Below the pieces are notes generated by a model. That model did no database searches. It saw nothing but the letters and a program-made list of their open reading frames with translations, and was not told where the DNA came from. Positions 40,121 through 54,521 of a stretch of DNA of 64,000 nucleotides are shown one piece after another. The translations under genes were made by a program, and so were the position numbers. How positions within the stretch are numbered: position 1 is the first letter of the stretch; every line of letters starts with the position of its first letter. Origin of the DNA: Mycolicibacterium anyangense (lineage in GTDB: Bacteria; Actinomycetota; Actinomycetes; Mycobacteriales; Mycobacteriaceae); the NCBI RefSeq assembly GCF_010731855.1, contig NZ_AP022620.1:1860001-1924000 (forward strand). Direction: 5' to 3'.

Positions 40121-40128
40121 CTGCAGCT

Positions 40129-42003
40129 GTGGCCGGCTCACCCATCGACGCTCAGCTGAGCTTCGCCGACGTGGACCCGGCCGCCGATGTCTCACTGCGT
40201 GAGACCACCTTCGTCGTCGTCGACCTGGAGACCACCGGTGGTCGGGCCACCGCCTCGGCCGACGGCTCCCGCGACGCCATCACCGAGATCGGCGCCGTCA
40301 AGGTTCGTGGCGGCGAGGTGCTCGGCGAGTTCGCCACCCTGGTGGACCCGCAGCGGACCATCCCGCCCCAGATCGTCCAACTGACCGGCATCACCACCGC
40401 GATGGTCCACGACGCACCGACCATCCACGCGGTGCTGCCGATGTTCCTGGAATTCGCCCGCGGCGCCGTCCTGGTCGCCCACAACGCCGGCTTCGACATC
40501 GGGTTCCTGCGGTCGGCCGCCGAGCAGTGCGGCATCACCTGGCCGCGCCCGCCGGTGCTGTGCACAGTGCGACTGGCCCGCCGGGTGCTCACCCGGGAAG
40601 AGGCGCCCAGCGTCCGGCTGGCCACGCTGGCCGCCCTCGTCGGCTCGGCCACCCGGCCCACCCACCGCGCCCTCGACGATGCCCGGGCCACCGTGGACGT
40701 CCTGCACGCGCTGATCGAGCGGGTGGGCAACCAGGGCATCCACACCTATGCCGATCTGCGCGGATACCTGCCCAACGTCTCCACCGCACAACGCAGCAAA
40801 CGGTCGCTGGCCCAGCGGCTGCCCAACCGGCCCGGGGTGTACCTGTTCCGCGGGCCCGGCGGCGAGGTGCTCTACATCGGCACCGCCACCGATCTGCGCC
40901 GCCGGGTCGGCCAGTACTTCAACGGCTCGGACCCGCGCGGGCGCATCAAGGAAATGGTCGGCCTGGCCACCGTGGTCGACCACGTCGAATGTGCGCACCC
41001 CTTGGAAGCGGGAGTCCGCGAGCTGCGACTGCTGGCCGCCCACGCACCGCCCTACAACCGCCGGTCCCGCTTTCCACACCGCTGGTGGTGGGTGGCGCTC
41101 ACCGACGAGGCGTTCCCGCGGTTGTCGGTCGTCCGCGAACCGCGCCACGGCCACGCCATCGGTCCGTTCCGCTCCCGCGCCGACGCCATGGACACCGCCG
41201 ATCTGGTCGCCCGGTTCACCGGTGTGCGCACCTGCACCTCGCGGATCGGCCGCACCGGGGAGCACGGCCCGGCCTGTCCGGAGCGTGAGGTCTCGCCGTG
41301 CCCGGCGCCCCGGGGTATCGGTGCCATCGACTACGCCGCCGCGCCGCGGCGGGCGGCGGCACTCATCGACGGGCTCGACAACACCGCGCTGGCCGCCGCG
41401 GTGGGCCGGGTCGACGAACTGGCCGCCCGGTCGCGCTTCGAGAGCGCGGCCCGGCTACGCGATCAGACCGCCGCGGCGGTCGACGTACTGTGGCGCGGCC
41501 AGCGGCTGCGGGCGCTGGCCGCCGTCGAGGAGCTGGTGGCCGCCGCCCCCGATGGCGCGGGCGGCTGGCAGCTGGTGGTGGTCCGGCACGGACAGCTGGC
41601 CGCCGCCGGGGTGGCGCCCCGGCGGGTACCACCGATGCCGGTGGTCGAGGCCCTGCAGGCCGGCGCCCAGACGATCCTGCCCAGCCCCGCCCCACTCGGC
41701 GGAGCGCTGGTGGAGGAAACCGCGCTGATAGCCCGCTGGCTCGCCGCCCCGGGCGTCCGAATCGTCAGCGCCACAACAGGATTGGCATCGCCCGTCGGCT
41801 CGGCCGGCACCTGGTCGCGGTGGGCTGCCACCGCCCGCTCGGCCCGGCTGGCCGCCGAGCAGGCCCAGCGACTGGACTCAGAGCTGCTGGGTGAACCGCA
41901 CCCAACGCGCGAGGAGCTGCTCGGCCGCCCCGGAGTCGATCGCCTCGGCGGCCCGACTCAGCCCCTCCTCCCAGGACGGCAGCCATTCGGCGTGGCTGGA
42001 TAG
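40129..42003 (+). CDS. DnaQ-type exonuclease fused to UvrC-like GIY-YIG nuclease (Rv2191)
   Basis: Two nuclease domains in one 624-residue chain. Residues about 20-190: DEDDh exonuclease like the DNA polymerase III epsilon subunit ([34 protein letters not shown]). Residues about 225-310: GIY-YIG endonuclease as in UvrC/Cho ([32 protein letters not shown]), followed by a Cys-containing UvrC-like stretch and a helical UVR-type region. It probably acts in DNA repair, cutting and trimming damaged strands; this is inference. The last 42 codons overlap trpD on the other strand and may not be conserved. Confidence 0.9.
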   Translation: MAGSPIDAQLSFADVDPAADVSLRETTFVVVDLETTGGRATASADGSRDAITEIGAVKVRGGEVLGEFATLVDPQRTIPPQIVQLTGITTAMVHDAPTIHAVLPMFLEFARGAVLVAHNAGFDIGFLRSAAEQCGITWPRPPVLCTVRLARRVLTREEAPSVRLATLAALVGSATRPTHRALDDARATVDVLHALIERVGNQGIHTYADLRGYLPNVSTAQRSKRSLAQRLPNRPGVYLFRGPGGEVLYIGTATDLRRRVGQYFNGSDPRGRIKEMVGLATVVDHVECAHPLEAGVRELRLLAAHAPPYNRRSRFPHRWWWVALTDEAFPRLSVVREPRHGHAIGPFRSRADAMDTADLVARFTGVRTCTSRIGRTGEHGPACPEREVSPCPAPRGIGAIDYAAAPRRAAALIDGLDNTALAAAVGRVDELAARSRFESAARLRDQTAAAVDVLWRGQRLRALAAVEELVAAAPDGAGGWQLVVVRHGQLAAAGVAPRRVPPMPVVEALQAGAQTILPSPAPLGGALVEETALIARWLAAPGVRIVSATTGLASPVGSAGTWSRWAATARSARLAAEQAQRLDSELLGEPHPTREELLGRPGVDRLGGPTQPLLPGRQPFGVAG

Positions 42004-42960
42004 CCCCGCGTGGGCCACCATCGCGCCCGCCGCATTGAGGATCACCGCATCACGCACCGGCCCCTGGGCACCGGCCAGCACGTTGCGCGCCTCGGCCGCG
42101 TTGAACTCGGCATCGCCGCCCACCAGCTCCTCGATCCGGGCCCGCGGGAAGCCGAAGCCGAGCGGGTCGAACGTGAGCTTGTCGATCGTCCCGGCCTGCA
42201 CCCGCCAGATCGTGCTGGTCGTCGTGGTGGTCAGCTCGTCGAGGCCGTCGTCACCGTGCACCACCAGCACGCTGCACCGGCGCGCCGCGAACACCCCGGC
42301 CATGATCTCGGCGAGATCGGCGAAGGCGCAGCCCACCAGCCCGGCCCGCGGTCCGGCCGGATTCGTCAGCGGGCCAAGCAGATTGAAGACCGTCGGCACA
42401 CCGATCTCACGGCGCGGCGCCCCGGCGTACTTCAGCGACGGATGGAACACCGGTGCGAAGCAGAAACCGATGCCGACCTCGGCCACGCAGCGCGCCACCT
42501 GCTCGGGGCCCAGATCGATCCGCACCCCGAGCGCCTCGAGCATGTCGGCGCCACCGCTGCGCGACGATGCGGCGCGGTTGCCGTGCTTGACCACCGGGAC
42601 CCCGGCCGCCGCGACCACGATCGAGGACATCGTGGACAGGTTGACGGTGTTGGCGCGATCCCCGCCGGTGCCGACGATGTCGACGGTGTCGGTGCCGATG
42701 ACGTCGGTCGGCACCAGTTGGGCGTAGCCCAGCATGGTGTCGGCCAACTCACGTACCTCGGCGGCGGTCGGGCGCTTCATCTTCATCGACACGCCGAAGG
42801 CCGCGATCTGAGCCGGTGTCGCGACCCCGGTCATGATCTGGTCCATCGCCCAGCCCGCCTCCCCCGGTACGAGGTCTTGCCCGGCCGTCAATCGGCCCAG
42901 GAGCTGCGGCCATGTCGAAATCGGGGCGTCGGACGAGGCGTGCGAATCGGGCTGGGTCAC
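41878..42960 (-). CDS. trpD: Anthranilate phosphoribosyltransferase TrpD
   Basis: Second step of tryptophan synthesis: transfers phosphoribose from PRPP to anthranilate. 360 residues with the glycine-rich PRPP motif [17 protein letters not shown] near residue 95, [22 protein letters not shown] about residue 125 and [15 protein letters not shown] about residue 240. GTG 42960. It stands alone, apart from other trp genes, as Rv2192c does. The last 42 codons overlap the end of the convergent nuclease gene by 126 bp; the TrpD end ([14 protein letters not shown]) is conserved, so trpD is the constrained frame there. Confidence 0.96.
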   Translation of the reverse strand: MTQPDSHASSDAPISTWPQLLGRLTAGQDLVPGEAGWAMDQIMTGVATPAQIAAFGVSMKMKRPTAAEVRELADTMLGYAQLVPTDVIGTDTVDIVGTGGDRANTVNLSTMSSIVVAAAGVPVVKHGNRAASSRSGGADMLEALGVRIDLGPEQVARCVAEVGIGFCFAPVFHPSLKYAGAPRREIGVPTVFNLLGPLTNPAGPRAGLVGCAFADLAEIMAGVFAARRCSVLVVHGDDGLDELTTTTTSTIWRVQAGTIDKLTFDPLGFGFPRARIEELVGGDAEFNAAEARNVLAGAQGPVRDAVILNAAGAMVAHAGLSSHAEWLPSWEEGLSRAAEAIDSGAAEQLLARWVRFTQQL

Positions 42961-43018
42961 GCGCCGATATTCGCATGCCGACCGGGAACTTCACAGCGCC
43001 GACCAACGACAGTTATGA

Positions 43019-43684
<666 letters not shown>

Positions 43685-43698
43685 TGAGAAGGGGTTCG

Positions 43699-44538
43699 AT
43701 GCTCAAGAAAACGGGGCGGCTCGGATCCGGCATGAGCGACAAGTCGCGCCGCCGACTGCGTCGTCGCCTGACCGGCGCCGTTCTGCTGCTGGCCGGACTG
43801 GGTCTGGCCGGCGGTCTGGCCGCCACACTGACTCCCACCCCGCAGGTCGCGGTCGCCGACGAATCGCAGTCGGCGCTGCTGCGCACCGGTCAGCAGCTCT
43901 ACGACACGGCGTGCATCACCTGCCACGGCGCCAACCTGCAGGGTGTCGACGGCCGCGGGCCCAGCCTGATCGGTGTCGGCGAGGCGGCGGTGTACTTCCA
44001 GGTCTCGACGGGCCGCATGCCGGCGATGCGTGGCGAGGCGCAGGCGCCCCGCAAGGATCCGGTGTTCGACGAGAACCAGATCGACGCCCTCGGCGCCTTC
44101 ATCCAGGCCAACGGTGGCGGACCGCTGGTCCCCCGCGACGCCAACGGCCAGGTGGCCGATCACTCGCTGCTCGGCAGCGACGTCGCCCGCGGTGGCGACC
44201 TGTTCCGGCTGAACTGCGCGTCCTGCCACAACTTCACCGGCAAGGGCGGCGCGCTGTCCTCCGGTAAGTACGCGCCGGAGCTCGAAGCGGCGACGCCGGC
44301 CCAGATCTACACCGCGATGCTGACCGGCCCGCAGAACATGCCGAAGTTCTCCGACCGGCAGCTGTCGCCGGAGGAGAAGAAGGACATCGTCGCCTACGTC
44401 CGGATGGCAACGGAGACACCGAATCCCGGCGGCTACGGCCTCGGCGGTTTCGGGCCGGCGCCGGAAGGTATGGCGATGTGGATCATCGGCATGGTCGCCG
44501 CAATCGGTGTGGCGCTGTGGATCGGGGCGAGGGCATGA
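43699..44538 (+). CDS. qcrC: Menaquinol-cytochrome c reductase, dihaem cytochrome cc subunit QcrC
   Basis: 279 residues with an N-terminal basic region and membrane anchor (about residues 20-45), two c-type haem domains, each with CxxCH (CITCH and CASCH), and a C-terminal anchor helix ([17 protein letters not shown]). The second haem group replaces a soluble cytochrome c and passes electrons directly to CtaC in the supercomplex. ATG 43699 has AGAAGGGG 5 nt upstream and is preferred over ATG 43684. Its TGA overlaps the qcrA ATG. Confidence 0.96.
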   Translation: MLKKTGRLGSGMSDKSRRRLRRRLTGAVLLLAGLGLAGGLAATLTPTPQVAVADESQSALLRTGQQLYDTACITCHGANLQGVDGRGPSLIGVGEAAVYFQVSTGRMPAMRGEAQAPRKDPVFDENQIDALGAFIQANGGGPLVPRDANGQVADHSLLGSDVARGGDLFRLNCASCHNFTGKGGALSSGKYAPELEAATPAQIYTAMLTGPQNMPKFSDRQLSPEEKKDIVAYVRMATETPNPGGYGLGGFGPAPEGMAMWIIGMVAAIGVALWIGARA

Positions 44539-45695
44539 GCGACATCCAGAAGCCGACTGACGAGCAGCTCGCGGAGATGTCCCGCGAGGAGCTGGTCGAT
44601 CTCGGTGGCCGCATCGACGGCGTCCAGACCATCCTCAAGGAGCCGCGCTGGCCGGTCGAGGGCACCCGCGCCGAGAAGCGCGCCGAGCGCCTGGTGGCGT
44701 TCTGGCTGCTGCTCGGTGGCGTGTCCGGCCTGGCACTGCTGCTGATCTTCTTGTTCTGGCCGTGGGAGTACAAGCCGGACGGTGCCAAGGGCAACTTCCT
44801 CTACACCCTGGCGACCCCGCTGTACGGCCTGACCTTCGGCCTGTCGATCCTGGCGATCGGTATCGGCGCGGTGCTCTTCCAGAAGCGGTTCATCCCGCAG
44901 GAGATCTCCGTCCAGGACCGCCACGACGGGGCGTCGTCCGAACTCGACCGCAAGACGGTCGCGGCCAACCTCACCGACGCGCTCGAGGGCTCGACGATCA
45001 AGCGCCGCAAGATGATCGGGCTCTCGCTGGGTATCGGCCTCGGCGCCTTCGGCGTCGGCACGGCGGTGGCCTTCATCGGCGGCCTGATCAAGAACCCGTG
45101 GAAGCCGGTCGTGCCCACCGCCGAAGGCAAGAAGGCGGTGCTGTGGACCTCCGGGTGGACTCCCCGTTTCAAGGGCGAGACCATCTACCTGGCCCGCGCC
45201 ACCGGCCTGCCGGGCGAGTCGCCGTTCGTCAAGATGCGCCCGGAGGACATCGACGCCGGCGGCATGGAGACGGTCTTCCCGTGGCGGGAGTCCGACGGTG
45301 ACGGCACCACGGTCGAGTCGCATGAGAAGCTCGGCGAGATCGCGCTCGGCGTGCGCAACCCGGTGATGCTGATCCGCATCAAGCCGGTCGACATGCCGCG
45401 GGTGGTCAAGCGCCAGGGCCAGGAGAGCTTCAACTTCGGTGACCTGTTCGCCTACACCAAGGTCTGCTCGCACCTGGGCTGCCCGTCCTCGCTGTACGAG
45501 CAGCAGACCTACCGCATCCTGTGCCCGTGCCACCAATCTCAGTTCGACGCACTGCATTTCGCGCGGCCGATCTTCGGTCCGGCCGCCCGGGCGCTGGCGC
45601 AGTTGCCGATCACGATTGACAAGGACGGCTACCTGGTCGCCAACGGCGACTTCATCGAACCTGTCGGACCCGCATTCTGGGAGCGCACATCATGA
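44535..45695 (+). CDS. qcrA: Menaquinol-cytochrome c reductase Rieske iron-sulfur subunit QcrA
   Basis: 386 residues. Three membrane helices (about residues 60-80, 95-115, 160-185) as in actinobacterial Rieske subunits rather than the single one of mitochondria. The C-terminal 2Fe-2S domain has both ligand boxes, CSHLGC and CPCHQSQF (about residues 315-340). The N-terminal cytoplasmic tail is about 40 residues shorter than in M. tuberculosis. ATG 44535 overlaps the qcrC stop (ATGA); the gene ends in an ATGA overlap with qcrB. Confidence 0.96.
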   Translation: MSDIQKPTDEQLAEMSREELVDLGGRIDGVQTILKEPRWPVEGTRAEKRAERLVAFWLLLGGVSGLALLLIFLFWPWEYKPDGAKGNFLYTLATPLYGLTFGLSILAIGIGAVLFQKRFIPQEISVQDRHDGASSELDRKTVAANLTDALEGSTIKRRKMIGLSLGIGLGAFGVGTAVAFIGGLIKNPWKPVVPTAEGKKAVLWTSGWTPRFKGETIYLARATGLPGESPFVKMRPEDIDAGGMETVFPWRESDGDGTTVESHEKLGEIALGVRNPVMLIRIKPVDMPRVVKRQGQESFNFGDLFAYTKVCSHLGCPSSLYEQQTYRILCPCHQSQFDALHFARPIFGPAARALAQLPITIDKDGYLVANGDFIEPVGPAFWERTS

Positions 45696-47350
45696 GTTCC
45701 AAGATCGCTGATCGCCTCGCCACCCAAGGCGATGCCATCGACTCCCGCTATCACCCGTCGGCCGCGGTTCGGCGTCAGCTGAACAAGGTCTTCCCCACGC
45801 ACTGGTCGTTCCTGCTGGGTGAGATCGCGATGTACGCGTTCATCGTCCTGCTGCTCACCGGTGTGTATCTGACCCTGTTCTTCGATCCGTCGATGGCCGA
45901 GGTCACCTATAACGGCGTGTACCAGCCACTGCGCGGTGTGCAGATGTCGCGGGCCTACGAAACGGCCCTGGACATCAGCTTCGAGGTGCGCGGCGGCCTG
46001 TTCGTCCGGCAGGTCCACCACTGGGCGGCCCTGATGTTCGCCGCGGCGATCATGGTCCACCTGGCCCGCATCTTCTTCACCGGCGCCTTCCGCCGGCCGC
46101 GTGAGGCCAACTGGGTCATCGGTTCGCTGCTGCTGATCCTGGCCATGTTCGAAGGCTTCTTCGGCTACTCGCTGCCCGACGACCTGCTCTCGGGCACCGG
46201 CGTCCGCGCCGCACTCTCGGGCATCACGATGGGTATCCCGGTCGTCGGCACCTGGATGCACTGGGCACTGTTCGGCGGCGACTTCCCGGGCAACATCTTC
46301 ATCCCCCGCATCTATGCGCTGCACATCCTGCTGATCCCGGGAATCATCCTGGCGCTCATCGGTATGCACCTGGCGCTGGTGTGGTTCCAGAAGCACACCC
46401 AGTTCCCCGGCCCCGGCCGCACCGAGAAGAACGTCGTCGGCGTCCGGGTGATGCCGGTGTTCGCCGTGAAGTCGGGTGCCTTCTTCGCGATGGTGCTCGG
46501 CATCCTCGGTCTGATGGGCGGTCTGCTGCAGATCAACCCGATCTGGCAGCTCGGCCCCTACAAGCCGTCCCAGGTGTCCGCGGGTAGCCAGCCGGACTTC
46601 TACATGATGTGGACCGACGGCCTGATCCGTCTGTTCCCGCCATGGGAGATCTACATCGGCCACCACACCATCCCGCAGCCGGTGTGGATCGCGCTGGGCA
46701 TGGGCCTGGTGTTCATCCTGCTGATGGTCTGGCCGTTCCTGGAGAAGAAGTTCACCGGGGACGACGCGCACCACAACCTGCTGCAGCGTCCGCGTGACGC
46801 ACCGGTCCGTACGGCCATCGGCGCGATGGCGATCTCGTTCTACATGCTGCTGACCTATGCCTGCATGAACGACATCATCGCGCTGAAGTTCCACATCTCG
46901 CTGAACGCGACGACGTGGATCGGCCGCATCGGCATGGTGGTGTTGCCGCCGATCGTGTTCTTCATCGCCTACCGGTGGGCCGTCGGCCTGCAGCGCAGCG
47001 ACCGCGACGTGCTGGAGCACGGCATCGAGACCGGCATCATCAAGCGGCTGCCGCATGGTGCCTACATCGAGCTGCATCAGCCGCTGGGCCCAGTCGACGA
47101 CCACGGTCACCCGATCCCGCTGGAGTACCAGGGGGCAGCACTGCCCAAGCGGATGAACAAGCTGGGCTCCGGTGGTGCACCGGGTCGTGGCAGCTTCCTC
47201 TCGGCCGATCCGGCTTCCGAGGATGCCGCGCTCAACGAGGCCGCGCATGCGACCGAGCACAAGGCGCTGACCGCGCTGCGCGAGTGGCAGGACGAGGAGT
47301 CCGGCGCCACCAACGGCAGCAACGGCTCCAACGGCAGCGGCCACCACTAA
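45692..47350 (+). CDS. qcrB: Menaquinol-cytochrome c reductase cytochrome b subunit QcrB
   Basis: 552-residue cytochrome b, membrane core of complex III and target of telacebec-type inhibitors in mycobacteria. Haem histidines lie in [11 protein letters not shown] and [21 protein letters not shown]. The quinol-site PPW-type element appears as [16 protein letters not shown]. The C-terminal hydrophilic tail of about 120 residues ends in [15 protein letters not shown] 45692. A strong hairpin follows the stop. Confidence 0.97.
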   Translation: MSSKIADRLATQGDAIDSRYHPSAAVRRQLNKVFPTHWSFLLGEIAMYAFIVLLLTGVYLTLFFDPSMAEVTYNGVYQPLRGVQMSRAYETALDISFEVRGGLFVRQVHHWAALMFAAAIMVHLARIFFTGAFRRPREANWVIGSLLLILAMFEGFFGYSLPDDLLSGTGVRAALSGITMGIPVVGTWMHWALFGGDFPGNIFIPRIYALHILLIPGIILALIGMHLALVWFQKHTQFPGPGRTEKNVVGVRVMPVFAVKSGAFFAMVLGILGLMGGLLQINPIWQLGPYKPSQVSAGSQPDFYMMWTDGLIRLFPPWEIYIGHHTIPQPVWIALGMGLVFILLMVWPFLEKKFTGDDAHHNLLQRPRDAPVRTAIGAMAISFYMLLTYACMNDIIALKFHISLNATTWIGRIGMVVLPPIVFFIAYRWAVGLQRSDRDVLEHGIETGIIKRLPHGAYIELHQPLGPVDDHGHPIPLEYQGAALPKRMNKLGSGGAPGRGSFLSADPASEDAALNEAAHATEHKALTALREWQDEESGATNGSNGSNGSGHH

Positions 47351-47362
47351 CAGTTCGACAGT

Positions 47363-47395
47363 CGAAACCCCGGGTCTTCGTGGCCCGGGGTTTCG
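47363..47395. terminator. Bidirectional hairpin terminator after qcrB
   Basis: A perfect 12-bp inverted repeat (CGAAACCCCGGG / CCCGGGGTTTCG) with a 9-nt loop, 12 bp after the qcrB stop and 19 bp after the stop of the convergent methyltransferase gene. The arms carry AAA and TTT at their outer ends, so the hairpin can serve both strands. Confidence 0.8.
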
Positions 47396-47414
47396 GCGTT
47401 TCCGGGCCCGCCCC

Positions 47415-48050
47415 CTACCCCGGTGGCTTGTGCCAGACCAGCAAGTAGCGCCAGAACAGCAGACGCCGGATCGACGAACCCGGTAGCACCGTGTGGGCCA
47501 GCTGCCCCAGCTGCCGCGTGGTCAGCGGGGCATGGCCCTGGACCGGCATGAGGTCATGGGTGGAGTCGTGGGCGAACCAGGACCGGCCGGTCAGCCGGCG
47601 CAGCGCGGCGAACACCGCCCCGGCCACCGGATTGAGCACCACCGACGCTGTCTCGGTAAGCCAGTCCCCCACCAGGTCGCGGGCCGGCAGCCCCACGATG
47701 ACCAGCACCCCACCCGGGCGCAGGGCGGCAGCCAGCCGGGGCAGCACCTGTGCGGCGCGCAGATGGTGCAGTGCGGCCACCGAGACCACGGCGTCGTAGG
47801 TGTCCTCGGCAAGCCCGTAGTCGTCGATATCGGCCAGCACACAGGTCACGTTCTCACCGACAACCCGACGCGCGGCCTCGATCATCACCGGCGACCGGTC
47901 CAGCGCATCGACCCGATCCGCTCTGCCTGCCAGCTTCGCGGCCAAAACCCCTGCGCCACAACCCAGGTCGAGGACACGCTCACACCGCACCGGGAGCTCG
48001 TCGAGCACCCGCCGGTGGTAGAACGCGTTGTGATCCCAGTCCAGGGTCAC
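47415..48050 (-). CDS. SAM-dependent class I methyltransferase
   Basis: 211 residues. SAM motif I is VLDLGCGAGVLAAKL near residue 26, the acidic motif DALDRSPVMIE follows, and VSVAALHHL and LRPGGVLVIVG are motifs III/IV. The C-terminal third (RLTGRSWFAHDSTHDLMPVQGH) is specific to a small subgroup; the substrate is unknown. GTG 48050 overlaps the stop of the DUF2561 gene (GTGA). I do not recall a homologue at this position in M. tuberculosis. Confidence 0.85.
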   Translation of the reverse strand: MTLDWDHNAFYHRRVLDELPVRCERVLDLGCGAGVLAAKLAGRADRVDALDRSPVMIEAARRVVGENVTCVLADIDDYGLAEDTYDAVVSVAALHHLRAAQVLPRLAAALRPGGVLVIVGLPARDLVGDWLTETASVVLNPVAGAVFAALRRLTGRSWFAHDSTHDLMPVQGHAPLTTRQLGQLAHTVLPGSSIRRLLFWRYLLVWHKPPG

Positions 48051-48757
48051 GCAGCCGGCACGGCCCCGTCCAGGGCGTTGCGGAGCTCGCGCAGATAGAA
48101 GACCGGGATCACCGGCATCGCGATGGTCACGACGGCAGCCAGCCCCAGTGCCACCCAGGCGGCGGTATCGCTGGCGACGGCCAGCAGGTAGGTGGCCAGT
48201 GAGACCCCCACCAGGGCCAGCCCGATGGCACCCATCAGGGTCACGGTGCCACGCAGCCAGAGGCGGTCCAGCTGGGTGCGTGGGATCAACAGATCGGCGC
48301 GGGCGGTCGAGGACTGGGCGAAGGCCGGCTGATACGGCTCGTAGGGGTCGACGGTCGCACCGAAGACCTTCAGCTTCTCCGTCGGCGCCTCTACGGGCCG
48401 TCCAGACGCCGAAGCGGCGGCCGATGGAGTGGCTGCGGCAGGTTTGGCCGCGGCCGGCGGGGCCGGCTCGGCCAGTGCGGCGTGGCGGGCGCGCAGCAGC
48501 AGCGGGATCGCGCCGACGATGATCAGCGCCGAGACCACGATGACGCTGTAGAGCACCCACGGTGTCTGCTTGCCGTCACCGCCGAGGGTGTGGCCGCGGC
48601 CCAGATCCACCAGTGCGACGATCGCGATGACCGTGACCGCCAGCAGCACCAGCCAGATGGCGCCGCAGATGCCGACCAGGATGCGATCCACCGTCTCCGG
48701 TGAGCGGCCGTTGTCCTCTGTCGCCCCTGGCCCTGCGAACTCCGTATCGCGCGCCAT
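48047..48757 (-). CDS. DUF2561 membrane protein (Rv2197c homologue)
   Basis: 236 residues with four membrane helices in two pairs (about residues 27-50, 68-88, 170-190, 200-220). An Ala/Pro-rich cytoplasmic linker between the pairs contains GATVDPYEPYQPAFAQ. Function unknown. It is coupled to mmpS3 upstream (TGATG overlap) and to the methyltransferase downstream (GTGA), so all three form one translational unit between the two respiratory operons. Confidence 0.82.
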   Translation of the reverse strand: MARDTEFAGPGATEDNGRSPETVDRILVGICGAIWLVLLAVTVIAIVALVDLGRGHTLGGDGKQTPWVLYSVIVVSALIIVGAIPLLLRARHAALAEPAPPAAAKPAAATPSAAASASGRPVEAPTEKLKVFGATVDPYEPYQPAFAQSSTARADLLIPRTQLDRLWLRGTVTLMGAIGLALVGVSLATYLLAVASDTAAWVALGLAAVVTIAMPVIPVFYLRELRNALDGAVPAA

Positions 48758-49602
48758 CAGCAGCTTGTCTGCGCGGAGTTGTTCTGGTTGGACGACAGCA
48801 CCGTTCCGTCACTGGTGGTGATGGAACAGTTCAGCCTGCTCACCAGGAACAGGCTGGAGGCCTGGACCGAGCCCACGTCGGACTGCGAGATCGGCGTGAC
48901 GGTCAGCGACCACGGGATGTAGACGTTGCGCTGGGTGCGGCGGCGCCCGGAGGCGTCGACATAGGTGACGGTGATGATGTCGCCGGGTGCCTTGGTGCCC
49001 GTCACGCTGTAGGTCACCTGACGCGGCCCGGCGGGCGTCGTGGTGGTCGTCGTCGGGGGCGGCGGAGCGGTTGTGGTGGTCACAGGTGGCGGTGCCTCCG
49101 TCGTAGCGGGCGGGGGTGGGGGTGGGGGTGGCGGCTCCGAGGTCACCGTCACCGTCTCGGGCGGCGGCGGTGGCGGCTCTTCCGTCGTGGGCGGCGGAGG
49201 CGGCGGCGGTGGCGGCACGGTGGTGGTGATCTCGTCCTGCACCGGCGGCAGGCTGACCGTCGTGGTGGTCTTGGGCGTCGCGAGATCCTGGGTGTCGGTG
49301 CTGGTCACCAGCAGCGACACCGAGACGACCAGGGCGATGGCCGCGATGATGGCCGTGACGCCGACGACCCACGGCCACTTGGGCGGCTCGGCGTCCTCCA
49401 CCACGTCGGGGCCGGCGTCGTAGCTGTCGTAGTCGTAGAGCCGCGGATCGGGTGCGACGTAGGGACCGGCGGTCCACTGCTCGGACTCCGGCGCGGAATA
49501 GGCCTGGAAACCGGTACCGCTGGTGTTCTCGCGGTATTCCTCGGTCGGTTGATCCAGGGGCTGACCGCCCGGCTCATCATGTGGCGGATTCGGCCCGCTC
49601 AT
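48757..49602 (-). CDS. mmpS3: MmpS3 membrane protein
   Basis: 281-residue bitopic protein: an acidic N-terminal cytoplasmic region, one membrane helix (about residues 76-98), a long extracytoplasmic Pro/Thr-rich stretch (about residues 110-190, with runs of up to nine prolines) and a C-terminal MmpS beta-sandwich domain ([27 protein letters not shown]... to the final Cys). MmpS3 is essential in mycobacteria and linked to division; unlike other MmpS proteins it has no MmpL partner gene beside it. The 173-bp gap to ctaF holds no ORF. Confidence 0.9.
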   Translation of the reverse strand: MSGPNPPHDEPGGQPLDQPTEEYRENTSGTGFQAYSAPESEQWTAGPYVAPDPRLYDYDSYDAGPDVVEDAEPPKWPWVVGVTAIIAAIALVVSVSLLVTSTDTQDLATPKTTTTVSLPPVQDEITTTVPPPPPPPPPTTEEPPPPPPETVTVTSEPPPPPPPPPATTEAPPPVTTTTAPPPPTTTTTTPAGPRQVTYSVTGTKAPGDIITVTYVDASGRRRTQRNVYIPWSLTVTPISQSDVGSVQASSLFLVSRLNCSITTSDGTVLSSNQNNSAQTSC

Positions 49603-49775
49603 CCTCGCCCTGTCCTCTTTCGACTACATCACCGCAGCACGCGGACCAAGGACTGGCGCACGGCGCGCTGACGGATCGCGTTGCCCTGGCAGAACCCTAC
49701 CCAACCGGGTCGGCCGGGCGCGTCGCAGCACACCGTTGGGCGCCAAGTGACGCCCCGATTGTGACCTTCGACTGG

Positions 49776-50195
49776 TCAGTGCTTCTCGGGCCCGATGTAG
49801 TACTCGAAGACCAGACCGGACACCGCGCCGAGCACCAGGACGACGCCGGCGGCGATCAGCCACGGCAGCCACAGGGCAGCGCCCACAGCCGTGGTCGAGA
49901 AGGCCAGCGCGATCAGGATCGGCCACCAGGAGTGCGGCGAGAAGAAGCCCAACTCCCCTGCGCCGTCGCTGATTTCAGCCTCTTCGTAGTCCTCGGGCCG
50001 GGTGTCGAGGCGACGGGCCACGAACCGGAAGAACGTTCCGATGATCAACGACAGACCGGCGGTCAGCACCAGCGCAGTGGTGCCGGCCCACTCGATGCCA
50101 CCGTGCTGGAACAGGGCGGTCAACACCCCGTACACCACAGCGGCGAGGACGAAGAACGCGGTCAGGATCTCGAACAGTCTGGCTTCGATATGCAT
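49776..50195 (-). CDS. ctaF: Cytochrome c oxidase subunit IV CtaF
   Basis: 139-residue actinobacterial subunit IV of the aa3 oxidase, with four membrane helices in two pairs and a cytoplasmic loop ([32 protein letters not shown]). [15 protein letters not shown] is the standard N-terminus. ATG 50195, 10 bp after the ctaC stop, so it is co-transcribed with ctaC. Confidence 0.95.
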   Translation of the reverse strand: MHIEARLFEILTAFFVLAAVVYGVLTALFQHGGIEWAGTTALVLTAGLSLIIGTFFRFVARRLDTRPEDYEEAEISDGAGELGFFSPHSWWPILIALAFSTTAVGAALWLPWLIAAGVVLVLGAVSGLVFEYYIGPEKH

Positions 50196-50205
50196 GAGCG
50201 ATCCC

Positions 50206-51240
50206 CTACTTACTCGCCTGCGGAATGACCTGCTCGCCCCGACGGGTGTCGAAGGGGTGCGTGCTGATCGCCACCGGCGACTGGTTGATGGCCTGCAGCG
50301 CCTCGGCGTTGGTCTTGCCGGCGATGCGGGCGTCCATGTACGCCTTGAAGTCGTTGGCCGAGACCACGCGGACCTCGAAGTTCATCATCGAGTGGTAGGT
50401 GCCGCACATCTCGGCGCAGCGCCCGACGAACGCACCGGTCTGGTCGATCTCGCTGACCTGGAACTTGTTCTCGGAGTGGTTGGCTTCCGGATCCGGCATG
50501 ACGTCGCGCTTGAACAGGAACTCCGGCACCCAGAAGGAGTGGATGACATCGGCCGAGGCGACCTGGAACTCGATGCGCTTGCCCTGCGGGAGGACCAGCA
50601 CCGGGATCTCGTCGCTGGTGCCCAGCGTCTCGACCTTGTCGAAGTTGAGGTAGGTGCGGTCTTCGGGGTTCAGGCCGCGCACGGCGCCGACCTTCTCCTC
50701 GCCGTGGGCGTCGACACCCTCGGGCTTGGACACCATCGCGGCCTTGCGGGCCGGGTCGGCACCGTCGTAGTTGAACGTCCCGTCGGCGAAGGCCACCTTC
50801 TGGTAGCCGAACTTCCAGTTCCACTGGAAGGCCGTGACGTCGACGACGACCTCGGGATTGGGATCCCGGTGCAGCACCTTCTCCTGCACCACGACGGTGA
50901 AGTAGAAGAGCACCGCGATGATCAGGAACGGAACGACGGTGAGCACCAGCTCCAGCGGCATGTTGTAGCCGAACTGGCGGGGCAGCGAGTCGTCGCCCTT
51001 CTTCTTGCGGTGGAAGGCCATGGTCCAGAAGGTCAGTGCCCACACGATCACACCGACGACGAGGGCGGCGATCACCGAGCCCACCCAGAGCTCACGCATG
51101 GAATGCGCCTCCGGCGTGATGCCCTTGGGCCAGCCGAGCCCGAGAGCTTCCTGCCAGCTGCACCCGCTGAGCGTCAGCGCCAGCACACCGAAGGTGGCCG
51201 CCAGCGCCACCGAACGGAGCCGGGAACCGCGGGTCTTCAC
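50206..51240 (-). CDS. ctaC: Cytochrome c oxidase subunit II CtaC
   Basis: 344-residue subunit II. A lipoprotein-type signal ends LTLSGC (Cys27), followed by two membrane helices (about residues 52-72 and 97-117) and the cupredoxin domain with the complete CuA site: Cys275, Cys279, His283 and Met286 ([12 protein letters not shown]), with the first His in [11 protein letters not shown]. It receives electrons from QcrC in the supercomplex. GTG 51240 has AGGAGG about 7 nt upstream; the frame is open much further but overlaps the asnB start region and lacks similarity. Confidence 0.95.
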   Translation of the reverse strand: MKTRGSRLRSVALAATFGVLALTLSGCSWQEALGLGWPKGITPEAHSMRELWVGSVIAALVVGVIVWALTFWTMAFHRKKKGDDSLPRQFGYNMPLELVLTVVPFLIIAVLFYFTVVVQEKVLHRDPNPEVVVDVTAFQWNWKFGYQKVAFADGTFNYDGADPARKAAMVSKPEGVDAHGEEKVGAVRGLNPEDRTYLNFDKVETLGTSDEIPVLVLPQGKRIEFQVASADVIHSFWVPEFLFKRDVMPDPEANHSENKFQVSEIDQTGAFVGRCAEMCGTYHSMMNFEVRVVSANDFKAYMDARIAGKTNAEALQAINQSPVAISTHPFDTRRGEQVIPQASK

Positions 51241-51324
51241 TTTGGCGCCTCCTGTTTCAGGTCCTGCTCGTGGCCCTAATGAACCGCATTTTTGCGATCG
51301 CGGGAACTTTTCCGCGAATCGAAT

Positions 51325-51337
51325 ACTACGCAGCGTA
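51325..51337. promoter_or_regulatory. Palindrome in the ctaC/asnB divergent region
   Basis: CTACGC-A-GCGTAG, perfect 6-bp arms around one base, about 85 bp before ctaC. TACGCT and TAGTAT hexamers overlapping it on the minus strand could serve as the ctaC -10, so a bound regulator would affect ctaC. CGCGGGAAC also occurs twice nearby as a direct repeat. Confidence 0.35.
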
Positions 51338-51414
51338 GACCACGCGGGAACACCAAGCCCGACACACCTCCATTTCCGTCCTGTGGCGCGTTCGAAGCAC
51401 CCCGCGACGTGCGG

Positions 51415-51420
51415 CATACT
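51415..51420 (+). promoter_or_regulatory. -10 element of asnB
   Basis: CATACT, 7 nt before GTG 51428, identical in hexamer and spacing to that of ctaE. No Shine-Dalgarno; probably leaderless. Confidence 0.45.
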
Positions 51421-51427
51421 TGGCCGC

Positions 51428-54375
<2,948 letters not shown>

Positions 54376-54521
54376 CTAGGCAACCATACGTCGTCACGCA
54401 GAGGTTCATTTCCGATCCGGTGCGCTAGCCTGCCTACAAGAGCCGACTATATGGCCCGGCATCGGCGCCGATGTGGGCGGTAGGTCCCTCTCCAGCTCCG
54501 CAGACCCCAGGAGACGCATCG

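Noticed and set aside
49040..49260. Simple repeats of GGC/GGT type that might be a tandem-repeat locus.
   Set aside because: They encode the proline runs of MmpS3 and are explained by that protein.
49040..49423. A Val/Gly-repeat ORF opposite mmpS3, resembling a PE_PGRS-like or silk-like protein.
   Set aside because: It is the complement of the Pro/Thr-rich mmpS3 codons; no start signals.
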